Of a DNA stretch of 64,000 bases, positions 9,715 to 18,465 are shown one piece after another. Source of the DNA: Acidobacteriota bacterium (lineage in GTDB: Bacteria > Acidobacteriota > Terriglobia > Terriglobales > SCQP01); the NCBI GenBank assembly GCA_021818955.1, contig JAKASR010000022.1, positions 1 to 64,000 of the forward strand, given 5' to 3'. Each line of letters starts with the position of its first letter. The first letter of the stretch is position 1. The notes beneath the pieces were generated by a model. That model searched no databases and was not told where the DNA came from. It worked only from the letters and a program-made list of their open reading frames with translations. Position numbers and translations under genes: made by a program.

Positions 9715-10830
9715 TCATGTGCGCTTCGAATTTGGCCATGTTGCGCGCAATTCATAAACTTTTGCCATGGTTTTCCCGGGTTGAAGTTTAGGTTGACGCG
9801 CATTGCGGCGGAGCCGGGGCAAAATTCGATCTCCGTCGCCCTCAATTTGGGGAAGACCGTTGCGGCGTGCGTACGGCCGCAATTCTTCCGGGTGCTCGCG
9901 CAAATAAGACAGCAGGCGGCGGCGTTTTTCCTTGCCCCGATTGCCGCTGGTCTTCTCGGCCAAATTGCCGGGCGCGATCACCTCCGGCGCGCACTCCGCC
10001 ACGCGTTCGTAGGCGGCGATCCATGTCTTTTTGACGGCTGACAGCGAAATCGAAAAGCGCAGCGCCAGTTCGCCATCGGTCTCGCACTCCAGCGCGGCCG
10101 ATAAAAGCCGTTGGGCGCTGGGGGCAAAGCCAAAGCGGGGAACGCGCGGCTCCAGCAGGATGCCGATCCAGGATCCCGGATGCTGCGCCTCGATTTCGCG
10201 CGTCAAGCCAATCACGTGCGGCCGGCTCGCAATAGTTGCGGGATCTTGATCCTCGGCTAATCGATCCTGATAGCGTTGGGAAGCGCTATCCCAGAGCATG
10301 CCGCCGGTTTTCATCACCCAAAGCACATCCTCGGCGCTTTCCATCTGGTTGGAGATCAGCTCCTTCCAGCGATAGCCGAGGTGGATTTCGATGAAGGCGT
10401 TGGCGAGGAGCCGGATGATGTCGGAGCGCGTTTCCAGCCCCGGTTGAGTGCGTCCCATCCAGACTACGCAGTTGAGACCCGCGCCGGAGTTCGCCTCGCG
10501 TACTTGCTGTTCGGTGAGGATCGGCGAGTTGCCATTCAAAATCCGCCGCGTCAGCTCGGGCCCCACCCAGAAGGGCCGGCTTTTCAGTTCTTCGACAAAC
10601 GCATCGTTGGCGAAGATGCTGACTCCGACAGCGGCCAATTGCGTTCCGGCGCCGCCGGTTTCCTCAAAGACGAAGGCGGATTTCGCCGGTAATTCGAGCA
10701 GCCGCCGCATCGCGGCTCCCAAATCCCGCAGCCGCTCTCCGTAGCGCTCGCGCTGAGCCGGCCGGGAGGCGATTAACTTTACACAGGCATCGATATCCCC
10801 CGCGGTCATGGGGCGATAGCGCAATCCCAT
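9715..10830 (-). CDS. Protein of unknown function, GNAT-like N terminus and HTH-like C terminus
   Basis: A 371-residue protein. The first 60 residues (LRYRPMTAGDIDACVKLIASRP) have the look of an acetyltransferase N terminus, but I do not see a clear acetyl-CoA loop. Residues about 245-285 (ETDGELALRFSISLSAVKKTWIAAYERV) fit a LuxR-type helix-turn-helix, and the C-terminal 70 residues are Arg/Lys-rich. A regulator is possible, but I do not recognise the family. The ATG at 10830 is preceded by AGAGGA. The gene is bracketed by R1 copies on both sides, which may indicate a region of recent rearrangement. Confidence 0.6.
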   Translation of the reverse strand: MGLRYRPMTAGDIDACVKLIASRPAQRERYGERLRDLGAAMRRLLELPAKSAFVFEETGGAGTQLAAVGVSIFANDAFVEELKSRPFWVGPELTRRILNGNSPILTEQQVREANSGAGLNCVVWMGRTQPGLETRSDIIRLLANAFIEIHLGYRWKELISNQMESAEDVLWVMKTGGMLWDSASQRYQDRLAEDQDPATIASRPHVIGLTREIEAQHPGSWIGILLEPRVPRFGFAPSAQRLLSAALECETDGELALRFSISLSAVKKTWIAAYERVAECAPEVIAPGNLAEKTSGNRGKEKRRRLLSYLREHPEELRPYARRNGLPQIEGDGDRILPRLRRNARQPKLQPGKTMAKVYELRATWPNSKRT

Positions 10831-10898
10831 TCGTGTCCTCTGCGACGCTAACCTTAGCGCCGGAAGATTAACATGGATCGGCTGGACAGTGAAATACT

Positions 10899-11040
10899 AA
10901 AAGCGTTAACGGCCGAGTCGGGCAGCAGTTTTCGTCATTGGCAATTTCGGAGAAATTGCCCAAACATTATCAATTTCGAAGAAATTGCCTGAAGCCATGC
11001 CCGCCGGCCGAAGCGCGGGGTTCCGGTTCGGTCCCGCGCC
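10899..11040 (+). repeat. Dispersed repeat R1, copy b
   Basis: Same module order as copy a: AAGCGTTAACGGCCGAGTCGG, CAGCAGTTTTCGTCAT, two palindromes CAATTTCGGAGAAATTG (10942-10958) and CAATTTCGAAGAAATTG (10971-10987), CATGCCCGCCGGCCG and GGGTTCCGGTTCGGTCCCGCG. It lies about 90 bases before a copy of repeat R2. Confidence 0.85.
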
Positions 11041-11130
11041 TAGTAACGACAATACAAAGCAATTCCGCAGGCATTGCATCAAGCCAGCCGTCTATTCCGC
11101 AAGCATTGCGCCCGGCAATGCCCGGCAGCC

Positions 11131-11212
11131 ATGAGTTTTCGCAAAGGTCCGGCTTCGGCCGGACCTTTGCGAAAGCGTCAGCGCCTAAAAGTAAAAGCGG
11201 CCGTGCCGCATT
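11131..11212 (+). repeat. Dispersed repeat R2, copy a, with perfect UUCG hairpin
   Basis: Contains a perfect 17-bp stem TTTCGCAAAGGTCCGGC (11137-11153) closed by a TTCG loop and its complement (11158-11174). After it come GCGTCAGCGCCTAAAAGTAAAAGCGGCC and a GC-rich end. Related copies lie at 14487-14561 and, inverted, at 52170-52226 and 62665-62728; shorter pieces lie at 15297-15330, 54209-54242 and near 61811. It sits just past the stop of the large secreted protein gene but has no T-run, so a terminator role is uncertain. Confidence 0.85.
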
Positions 11213-11228
11213 TTCGGGTAGGCTCCCA

Positions 11229-14200
11229 TCAGGGCCTGGGGTGCAATTGAATCCGGTAACCGGCGTGATAGGCGCGCAGCATCAGGGAATTTAACTTCGC
11301 GCCCAGCAGCGCTGAGTAATTCGTGGGCCGCGGCGGAGCGTTGGGATCGGTGAACATGAAGGTGCCAAAGAGATTGTCTTCGAAGATTTTCAATCCAAAT
11401 GGACCCGAGGGTACCGGGTTCAGTACCGGATGGCAATTCGAGCAGCCGGCGCTGCTGTGATCCGAGGGAATGAATTGATTGTCCCAATCGCCAAGATACA
11501 CGGAATTGCTGCTGGAGTTGCTGGAAGTCGCCAGGGTTGAGGCTTGATACGTCACGCTCGTGCCGTTCGTGGAAGACGTGGAGTTGTTTTGCGATAGGCT
11601 TCCCGAGATTCCCAAAATCTTGGTAAAGCCTGCGCCAAACTTAAAGCTTTGTGTGCTTGTAAATGAGCTGGCGTAGGTATTGGACGTGTCGACGTACGTT
11701 GAAGATGTCGTGCCGGATTGAATGGTGATCGGGCTCAGATTGTCGTTTTCGGCAAAATTGTCCACCCCGATGTTCTGTGCCCGGCACTGGTTATTGCTGC
11801 AGATTGAGCTCGGATCGGTGGCTTGGCCGGCCGGGCTCGCATAGTAGGGATCGAGATTGGCGGCCGCCAACGCTTCTTGCCGGGTCAAGCTCACATCCCC
11901 TATCTGGCAGGGATTGCTTTGGGTGGGAAGCCCGGCGCCGGATGGTGCGGTCAGGCCGGCGGCGCAAGCGGCGAGAAATGTAATCGGTACCGGCTCGCTC
12001 CAATCCGGAGTCGAACTCGGAAGCAGTTGGAATTGCGCCGTTTGATTGACCGAATCCAAAAACACCGCGAATTGCGGGTGGATCAGAAAAACGACGCGAT
12101 CGTACCAGAAGGGTTCATGCCAATAATCTTCACCCCACCAGGGGTCTCCTGCCGGGCCGGCGCCGGCATTCCAGGGCCCTGGCCCGCTGGGAATAAGCGT
12201 ATTCACCGGGCCCACCGGCCAGCCGTTTTGCAGGCTGGTGCTGTATAGGCTTGTCCCGCTCCAGCCCGAAGCAAAGGTGTTGCTGCTGGTCGCGGTTTGC
12301 GTGTTGCAGTCCTGGAAATTGGCGTTCAGATTCTGCATGCCCGCGCTCAACCCCCAGCAGGACTCTTGCACGTCGGTGCTGCCATTGCTGATCTGATTGC
12401 TTTGTCCCACGCTGTACTGCAGGGTGGTGGTGACCGTTTTGTCCAGATTGGAGGAGCTTTGATCCCCCGGCGGCTCGTAGATGAGAGCGTATGGCAATGC
12501 ATCCATCGTGACTATGCCGGCGGGGATGGCATGGATGATGGAATAGTAAGCCCCATAATTTGGATTCAGTTTGAGATAGCTATATTGGAATCCATCAGGG
12601 GTTTTCCCTTCGAAGCTGATGTAGTTGACCCCCGCGTTATCGAGTTGAATCGTGACCGGCGTCGGCCCCGCATTGGAAGTGGAAGTCGCGGTACCCGCCT
12701 GCACCCATTCTCCGGCATTGCCGTCCGGGCTAAAGTCGGCTTTGGCATTGGAATCCGGGACTATCGGTTGATGGTCGCGCCATTTCAAAATGTTCACCGA
12801 GCCAGTGAAAGAAACGGGAATTTCAACGGTCAGCGAGTAGGTGGCGAGTGCGGTATTCTCGGAGGCTTCCCATCCGGTAATCATGAATGCGCAGCCATTG
12901 CACTCCGAACCCCCCGCCATAAATACATATTGGCCGCTGGATAGCGTCGCATAGGCGCCATTCGTGACCTGCCCTACCATGGGCGCCGGCGAATTGACCC
13001 CGGCGGACGTTGAAGCCGTGGCGGTCACGTTTAACGGCGCGGCTGCGCCCCCTGCGCCATTCGGGCCGGCCACGCTGACGCTATAACTTCCAGGCGCGGT
13101 TGCGGGCGGCAGCGCAAAGCGAATGTCGCCCGGACTCCAACTCACGATCGTGGGGTTTAAACCTGGGCCGGACTGGTAGCCCGATTGGGTCGCCACCAGA
13201 TTGGGCGCCCCAGACGAGATCTGCAGCACGTTGCCGCCTTGGCTTGGGCCAAAATCGCAGCCTAAAACGTCGGCGTAGCCTCCGGGAGCGATCGGGTTGG
13301 GGGCGACCTGGAATACCGATGGCTGCGGACAACTCACCGTAATCGTGAAGGGTGCGGTCATGGCTTGGGTGGCGCTCACCAGCCGGAATTGATAGTTGCC
13401 GGATTGAAATGATGTAGCCGGCAGCGTGAAGTCCACTTCCTGATTGGTCCAATTCAGCGCATTCGAGGCCAGAAATACGGTGTCCCAACCCGCGCCCTCG
13501 CTTTGCGGTGTTGTATATACCCAGCGCCCATTGACCAGTACGGGACGAGATGCCGGCGGTGTGTAATACCACTCCACCATTCCCGGCGTGGCTCCAAATG
13601 CCGAACCGATGATGGCGATCCGGTCGCCGACAACGGCGGGTACGAAGGCTTGATTGCCTCCGCTAAATTGCACTTGGCCAAGCGAGGTCTTGATCGAGGC
13701 GATCTGGGGCAAGAAACATACTTTGCAATTCTTGAAAGAAGAAGCGGCGGGCGAAGTGGTCACGCTTCCGGCGTGCGTCGTCCAAGCGGCGGAAGCGGGA
13801 GAAAAGGGTTGCGTGCGAGGCGCCGCTTTCGGCAGGGCTGCTGCGTTCCGCGCATTCCAGAGCGGATGAAGCATCGGTTTCGGTTGGTTTTGAGCGCGCA
13901 CTTGCGTCGCCGGCGCATGCCAAAGCGGCCGAGTCGCGGCTTGCTGCGTGGATGATTTCGTTGCCGCGGGCCGCACGGGCCAGGCGGCATGAAAGGGAGC
14001 CGGCGCCCTACGGATTTTAGGCGCGGGAGCAGCGGCGGATCGGGCCGGCGGCAGCGCCAGAATCGTTATCTCGGTGGCATGGATTTGGTTGAAGGACAAA
14101 GCGCCTTGCACTTCAACCCGGGTTCCGGGCTTAAGCCAATTGATGGCGGCCGGCTTGCCGGCGTAAAAATAACGCGCTTGCGCGCCCAGCACCCGCACCG

Positions 14201-14354
14201 AATGTCCAGGGCCCAGGTTGAGCCAGAATGAGCCGAAAACCGGCGTGGATTGCACCATGCCGTAATGGACCGGCGCCTGGGCCAGCAGGAAAATTCCCGC
14301 CATACAGATCGTGAGTGCCGCGATTGCCGCTCGCTTCATTTGCCGTCTCCGCAT
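11229..14354 (-). CDS. Large secreted protein with IPT/TIG-like domains and a CxxCH motif
   Basis: About 1041 residues. Signal peptide in residues 1-26 (IAALTICMAGIFLLAQAP), a small beta domain, a Pro/Ala-rich linker (about 95-195), then IPT/TIG-like immunoglobulin domains (for example VGDRIAIIGSAFG and PNPIAPGGYADVLGCDFGP). A long central part is unassigned. Near residues 870-960 is a Ser/Thr-rich stretch of alternating polar and non-polar residues (YASSFTSTQSFKFGAGF and following), reminiscent of the membrane-insertion hairpin of aerolysin/ETX-MTX2 proteins. A single CSNCH motif lies about 65 residues from the C terminus and could bind haem c. The ATG at 14354 follows a run of G. Location outside the inner membrane is likely; function is not known. 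Confidence 0.7.
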   Translation of the reverse strand: MRRRQMKRAAIAALTICMAGIFLLAQAPVHYGMVQSTPVFGSFWLNLGPGHSVRVLGAQARYFYAGKPAAINWLKPGTRVEVQGALSFNQIHATEITILALPPARSAAAPAPKIRRAPAPFHAAWPVRPAATKSSTQQAATRPLWHAPATQVRAQNQPKPMLHPLWNARNAAALPKAAPRTQPFSPASAAWTTHAGSVTTSPAASSFKNCKVCFLPQIASIKTSLGQVQFSGGNQAFVPAVVGDRIAIIGSAFGATPGMVEWYYTPPASRPVLVNGRWVYTTPQSEGAGWDTVFLASNALNWTNQEVDFTLPATSFQSGNYQFRLVSATQAMTAPFTITVSCPQPSVFQVAPNPIAPGGYADVLGCDFGPSQGGNVLQISSGAPNLVATQSGYQSGPGLNPTIVSWSPGDIRFALPPATAPGSYSVSVAGPNGAGGAAAPLNVTATASTSAGVNSPAPMVGQVTNGAYATLSSGQYVFMAGGSECNGCAFMITGWEASENTALATYSLTVEIPVSFTGSVNILKWRDHQPIVPDSNAKADFSPDGNAGEWVQAGTATSTSNAGPTPVTIQLDNAGVNYISFEGKTPDGFQYSYLKLNPNYGAYYSIIHAIPAGIVTMDALPYALIYEPPGDQSSSNLDKTVTTTLQYSVGQSNQISNGSTDVQESCWGLSAGMQNLNANFQDCNTQTATSSNTFASGWSGTSLYSTSLQNGWPVGPVNTLIPSGPGPWNAGAGPAGDPWWGEDYWHEPFWYDRVVFLIHPQFAVFLDSVNQTAQFQLLPSSTPDWSEPVPITFLAACAAGLTAPSGAGLPTQSNPCQIGDVSLTRQEALAAANLDPYYASPAGQATDPSSICSNNQCRAQNIGVDNFAENDNLSPITIQSGTTSSTYVDTSNTYASSFTSTQSFKFGAGFTKILGISGSLSQNNSTSSTNGTSVTYQASTLATSSNSSSNSVYLGDWDNQFIPSDHSSAGCSNCHPVLNPVPSGPFGLKIFEDNLFGTFMFTDPNAPPRPTNYSALLGAKLNSLMLRAYHAGYRIQLHPRP

Positions 14355-14486
14355 GACGCCCCCCAATGCAAGATTTCTTCAGGAATTCGACCCGGCGGTT
14401 CGCCGCCCGTCCGGCGGCGGTGTCGTTGGATTCATCGGGTCGGCGGTGCGGGCGCGAATTTCGCCAGCACGCGCACCATGAGTTAT

Positions 14487-14561
14487 CGCAATGTGTCCGG
14501 CTTCGGCCGGACCTTTGCGAAAGTTGTCAGCGCCTAAAAGTAAAAGCGGCCGTGCCGCTTG
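14487..14561 (+). repeat. Dispersed repeat R2, copy b
   Basis: Shares GTCCGGC-TTCG-GCCGGAC (14495-14512), CCTTTGCGAAAG, GTCAGCGCCTAAAAGTAAAAG and CGGCCGTGCCGC with copy a, but the left arm of the long hairpin is altered so that only 7 bp pair. It lies between two minus-strand genes. Confidence 0.85.
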
Positions 14562-14572
14562 CATGCGAGTAC

Positions 14573-15190
14573 TTATGGCCGGCCCATTCCGCCCATCGAA
14601 TGACAATTTGCGGGGGGAATAAACAAGGCGGCGGAAGGCGAGCTTAGCTTGATGTTTTGATAGGTGATGCGCGTCTTGCCGTCGGGTGTCTCGATCTGCA
14701 CCGGGAAGTGGTGTAATGCATTGGCAGTCCAGACATCCGAGGTAAAAGTCTGGCCCTTCTTGGTGGTGTAGGTCATGCGCAGGTGTTCCGTGGCGTAGCT
14801 ATGGCCGCCTACGGTAATCGTCGCGGGGCCAAGATCCTTTACATGCCCCTGTTTCTTGGCTTCCTGCTGCAACTGCGCTAGCGGCGGCATTTGACCGAGC
14901 GGCGATTCCATGCACATTTGAGGGGACATGATCATGTACATCTTGTGAGTGTCTAGCATCATCAGGGTTGTCATCGGCGGCCGCCCCGGGATCTGCATGA
15001 TCTGGCGGTACTTCAGCCCTCTTTTCGCAACATTTTGGCGAATGGTCTTGCCGCCGGTATGGATCACCATGACCGCGGAATAGTCTTGCGGGCCGAGAAT
15101 GCTACCCTGTTGAGCCCGAAGCGGCACTACCATCGCGGCAAGAACAAAAGCGGGCAGTAAAAGACCGGCGCTCCGGCGGAAGCAGTTCAT
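14573..15190 (-). CDS. Secreted protein of unknown function (DUF4412-like)
   Basis: About 205 residues with a clear signal peptide (RSAGLLLPAFVLAAMVVPLRAQ). The mature part has the pattern of periplasmic proteins related to DUF4412: repeated short beta strands (YSAVMVIHTGGKTIRQNV, TTLMMLDTHKMYMIMSP) and a closing segment TYQNIKLSSPSAALFIPPA. Function is unknown. The ATG at 15190 has AGGGGGAAATC directly upstream, which decides the start over one at 15214. The C terminus is Met/Gly-rich (HSMGGMGRP). The gene faces the divergent uppP. Confidence 0.65.
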   Translation of the reverse strand: MNCFRRSAGLLLPAFVLAAMVVPLRAQQGSILGPQDYSAVMVIHTGGKTIRQNVAKRGLKYRQIMQIPGRPPMTTLMMLDTHKMYMIMSPQMCMESPLGQMPPLAQLQQEAKKQGHVKDLGPATITVGGHSYATEHLRMTYTTKKGQTFTSDVWTANALHHFPVQIETPDGKTRITYQNIKLSSPSAALFIPPANCHSMGGMGRP

Positions 15191-15296
15191 GATTTCCCCC
15201 TTTGGATTCGGCAAGATCGCTGGTAATCAGTGATAGATGATTACAGTAATTAAGGGAAGTGACCTAAAAGATCAGTGAATGAGTAAAGGTGACGCC

Positions 15297-15330
15297 GCCT
15301 GAAAGTAAAAGCGGCCGAGCCGGCTGCTTA
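15297..15330 (+). repeat. Fragment of repeat R2 (copy c)
   Basis: Only the right part GCCTGAAAGTAAAAGCGGCCG and a following GC-rich end is present, in the leader of uppP. Just downstream, CGGTCTTGAGCCGG is repeated in direct orientation twice (15379-15410) ahead of the uppP ribosome binding site. Confidence 0.6.
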
Positions 15331-15417
15331 AATTTCAGGTTGTGATTAGAATTTAAGTTACTCAACTCCGGACAGATCCGGTCTTGAGCCGGTTCGGTCT
15401 TGAGCCGGCAAGGAACT

Positions 15418-16362
15418 ATGTCCTGGATTCATATCGTTATTTTGGCCATCGTGCAAGGCTTAACCGAATTGCTGCCGGTTTCCAGCTCGGCGCACGTCAT
15501 CGTGACCGCGGAACTGATGCACGAAAACATGTCCACGCCGGATAACGCTTTGCTGCTGGTGCTGTTGCATACCGGCACCATGTTTGCCGTCATCGCCTAT
15601 TTCTGGCGGCAATGGGTCGAGGAGTTTCTCTCTTCCTGGGCGAAATTCTGGAGCTTTTTCAAGCTTGTGTTCGTGGCCTCGCTGCTCTCGGGCCTGGTGG
15701 CCCTGCCGGCAATTTGGCTAGTCGATCGCATCTTGAGCCATGGCGGACACCACGCCCAAATCGAAGCGCTTTTTCATAAACTCAACTGGATCGCGCCGGC
15801 GCTGGCTGTGGCCGGAATTCTGATCCTTTGGGCCGGGTTGCGCGAGGCGCGCCGGCCGGATTCTCACGCGCCGGCCCTCGGTAGCGGACATGCCTCTGTG
15901 CATGTCACCGGCGACAATGCCGCGCAATCTGCCCCGGCTGCGGTGCGAGAGCCGGAGGTCGGTTGGCGGCAAGTCTCGCTCATGGGCATCTTGCAGGGCT
16001 TCGCCATCCCTTTCCGGGGCTTTTCCCGCTCCGGCGTGACCATTTCGGGAGGCTTGCTGGCGGGAGGCAAGCGCTCCAAAGTCGAATCGTTCAGCTTTGC
16101 CATGGTGGTCGCTATTACTCCGCTGGCGATTGCGCGCGAGCTTTGGCGGGTCCATAAAGCCGCGCACGCCGCCGCGCTGCCGGTGCACTGGGCCGCGGTG
16201 CTGAGGCCGGGCATGCTGGGCATGGTATGCGCCTTCTTCGCCGGTCTGCTGGCTTTGAAATGGCTGTCGAGTTGGCTGGAATCGGGACGCTGGTACTGGT
16301 TTGGTGTGTATTGCCTGGCCGCCGCGGCGGTGACTCAGTGGCTCTACTGGCGGGGCTGGTGA
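15418..16362 (+). CDS. uppP: Undecaprenyl-diphosphate phosphatase
   Basis: A 314-residue integral membrane phosphatase that recycles undecaprenyl diphosphate to the monophosphate lipid carrier for peptidoglycan and other envelope polymers. The BacA/UppP signatures are present: QGLTELLPVSSSAH near the N terminus (residues 14-27) and the second motif PFRGFSRSGVTISGGL (about 197-212). About eight hydrophobic segments follow the usual UppP topology. A hydrophilic stretch of about 40 residues (HAPALGSGHASVHVTGDN) between the halves is longer than in many homologues. AAGGA precedes the ATG. The product gives basal bacitracin resistance in other bacteria. Confidence 0.95.
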   Translation: MSWIHIVILAIVQGLTELLPVSSSAHVIVTAELMHENMSTPDNALLLVLLHTGTMFAVIAYFWRQWVEEFLSSWAKFWSFFKLVFVASLLSGLVALPAIWLVDRILSHGGHHAQIEALFHKLNWIAPALAVAGILILWAGLREARRPDSHAPALGSGHASVHVTGDNAAQSAPAAVREPEVGWRQVSLMGILQGFAIPFRGFSRSGVTISGGLLAGGKRSKVESFSFAMVVAITPLAIARELWRVHKAAHAAALPVHWAAVLRPGMLGMVCAFFAGLLALKWLSSWLESGRWYWFGVYCLAAAAVTQWLYWRGW

Positions 16363-16370
16363 TGACAAGT

Positions 16371-16562
16371 TTATATCGAGCGCAGGAGGCGAACCGGCAG
16401 AAAAATGATCGCCGCCACCATCTGTAACGCGCCTTCGACCGCAATGCCCAGCAAACGAAACGGTATCAATAATAACCAGACAATCGGATAGGCGATCAGG
16501 GCCAGTAGCGCCAGCGGCCAGCACAGCACCAATAAAATACAGAAGAGCAGAAATTTGATCAT
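16371..16562 (-). CDS. Small membrane protein of unknown function
   Basis: A 63-residue protein that is almost entirely hydrophobic, with two predicted membrane spans (FLLFCILLVLCWPLALLALIAYPIVW and LLGIAVEGALQMVAAIIF) and a basic C terminus (LPVRLLRSI). It is convergent with uppP and ends eight bases past its stop. There is only an AGG triplet as a possible ribosome binding site. I do not recognise a family. Confidence 0.5.
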   Translation of the reverse strand: MIKFLLFCILLVLCWPLALLALIAYPIVWLLLIPFRLLGIAVEGALQMVAAIIFLPVRLLRSI

Positions 16563-16762
16563 GTGGCGCCTACGGATTTATACGCAATCGGCTGCCGGTC
16601 TGTTCCGGTAAAGACTTTTTCTTCTGCCGCTTGCCGTTTGCATCGCCCTGGCTTCCGGCCGCCCGCATCCACTCGGAACGGAGCTAAGATTTAAGGCAAA
16701 ACTTATTTAAACGAACCAACTTACGTCCACCGGCGCATCCAAAAATCATCGGGAGGTTCGCC

Positions 16763-17245
16763 ATGAAATCGATGGAGCGCGGATTCATGCTGGCGGTCGG
16801 AGCCGGCCTGGGAGTGGCGGGAATGTATCTTTTCGACCCGGATCAAGGCGCGCGCCGTCGCGCGCTCGCACGCGACAAAACCGTGCACGGCTTGAAGCTG
16901 GCCGGGCGCTGGTCTCTCCGGCATACGAAAGATTTAGCCAATCGCGGCTTCGGACAGATGGCGGAGCTTCGCGCCGGTTGGCGGGAGCGCTCGGAAAACA
17001 TCACGGATGCGGCTTTGGCCGACCGCGTGCGCTCGCACCTGGGGCATGTCGTCGCGCATCCCGGCTCGCTGGAGGTTCGCGCTCAACAGGGCGTGGTGAC
17101 CGTATCCGGGCCGGTTTTAAAGCATGAACCGGATCGCATTGCCGAGCGCTTGCGCAAAATTCACGGCATTAAGAATTTCGAATTGTATGTCGAACCGCCT
17201 ACTGGCTCGGAAAATGTTCAGGAACTGCGGCCCCGGACGGCGTAG
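16763..17245 (+). CDS. BON-domain protein
   Basis: A 160-residue protein. Residues 8-24 form a short hydrophobic segment (MLAVGAGLGVAGMYLFDP) typical of the small glycine-zipper-like N terminus seen in envelope-associated BON proteins, followed by a basic helix. Residues about 78-145 form a BON domain (ITDAALADRVRSHLGHVVAHPGSLEVRAQQGVVTVSGPV), a fold linked to membrane or ligand binding and osmotic shock protection. GGGAGG lies upstream of the ATG. No obvious operon partner. Confidence 0.8.
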   Translation: MKSMERGFMLAVGAGLGVAGMYLFDPDQGARRRALARDKTVHGLKLAGRWSLRHTKDLANRGFGQMAELRAGWRERSENITDAALADRVRSHLGHVVAHPGSLEVRAQQGVVTVSGPVLKHEPDRIAERLRKIHGIKNFELYVEPPTGSENVQELRPRTA

Positions 17246-17360
17246 CATCCGGCGATGGAGGAGCGACGGGACGCAGCCGGCGAGCGCAATGCGGGCAATT
17301 TTCTCTTTACACCGCCTTTTCGGAAATCTTAAACGGGCGAGACGCCCGCGATTTCAGGCT

Positions 17361-18455
17361 TTATCCCGCAAGCTGTAAAACGCGCCGCTCGCCCATCCCC
17401 AACATGCGATGGTAGAGACGCCAGTAATTTTCCGCCATTTCGCCCGCCGAAAAATGCCTTTCGGCATATTGGCGGCAAGCTGCCGGTGAAATGCTGCTCA
17501 ACCTGTTCGATGAAGACAATAAGCCTTCAAAATCGTCGGCCAGTATCCCGCTTTCGTTTTGGGCCACTATTTCCGCTAGCGCGCCGCGGCGCAGCGCCAG
17601 AACCGGCGCCCCGCTGGCCGCCGCCTCCATGGCGGCCAACGAACTGGGCTCGTCAACTTCAGTACAGATCAAAACCGCGGCGGCGCGAGCCAATAGCTCA
17701 ACTTTTTGCTGAAAGTTTACCGCGTCCAGCCAGACCACTTCGGAACCGATTTGCGGCGCGATTTTTTGCCGGAAATATTCCTGATGGCTGGGAAACGGAT
17801 ATACGCTTCCGGCAAGAAGCAGCCGGCGTTGTCTCAACCGCGCCAGCTCAATCGCCGTGTGTACGCCTTTTTCAGGGCAAATCCGGCCAAGATAAAGCCA
17901 ATAATCGCCGCGCGTCCGGCGCCACTCGAAACGGTCGAGTTCGATTCCATTGCATACCACTTCCTGCTTTTGCATGGGATCGCGCTGCAAAGATAAATGC
18001 TCCGCCAGCCAATTCGATTGTGAGTGGCTAACACATTGCAGCGTGAGATTCGGTGGTGGCGAATTAAGCCAGCCACGAGGGTATAACTCAAAAGCCATGT
18101 GCAAGCTCAGAAGCGTGGGCTTGCCCCAGGAAACGATCGGGCGCCAATCGTTAAACCCTTGCAAATGAATGAGATCAATTTCGGCGGTTAAAGTTGAGGC
18201 TAATTTGAGCATAGTGTCGGCGCGGCGGCTTAGCCGCGTTTCGGCCGGCGCGCTATCGGGTGCGTCATCGCATGCCATCAGCTTTCCGGGGATGCGGCTG
18301 CGGGAATCGGCGAGGGTGATCAAAAATGGGGCTGAATCGCTATGCATTGCAGCCAGGCGATGCAGCAAAGTATGGCCAATCTGTTCCACCCCTCCGCAGG
18401 CATCAGGCGTGAGCGGCATCAATGGGTAGGTCAAGGTCAAAATACGTAAGCGCAT
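17361..18455 (-). CDS. Glycosyltransferase family 4
   Basis: About 364 residues with the GT-B fold. The N-terminal domain begins with RILTLTYPLMP and a Gly-rich GGVEQIGHTLLHRL, the usual acceptor-side loop. The C-terminal nucleotide-sugar domain shows WLYLGRICPEKGVHTAIELAR and the E-x7-E region EVDEPSSLAAMEAAASGAPVLALRRGALAEIV, both GT4 hallmarks. It starts ten bases after the stop of the PIG-L deacetylase gene, so the two are very likely cotranscribed. A glycosyltransferase plus de-N-acetylase pair can make a glucosaminyl conjugate; the actual product is not known. Confidence 0.88.
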   Translation of the reverse strand: MRLRILTLTYPLMPLTPDACGGVEQIGHTLLHRLAAMHSDSAPFLITLADSRSRIPGKLMACDDAPDSAPAETRLSRRADTMLKLASTLTAEIDLIHLQGFNDWRPIVSWGKPTLLSLHMAFELYPRGWLNSPPPNLTLQCVSHSQSNWLAEHLSLQRDPMQKQEVVCNGIELDRFEWRRTRGDYWLYLGRICPEKGVHTAIELARLRQRRLLLAGSVYPFPSHQEYFRQKIAPQIGSEVVWLDAVNFQQKVELLARAAAVLICTEVDEPSSLAAMEAAASGAPVLALRRGALAEIVAQNESGILADDFEGLLSSSNRLSSISPAACRQYAERHFSAGEMAENYWRLYHRMLGMGERRVLQLAG

Positions 18456-18465
18456 AGGAGCGGAT

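Noticed and set aside
17930-17960. tRNA-like T-arm (GTTCGATTCC)
   Set aside because: Lies inside the glycosyltransferase gene and has no acceptor or anticodon arms around it.
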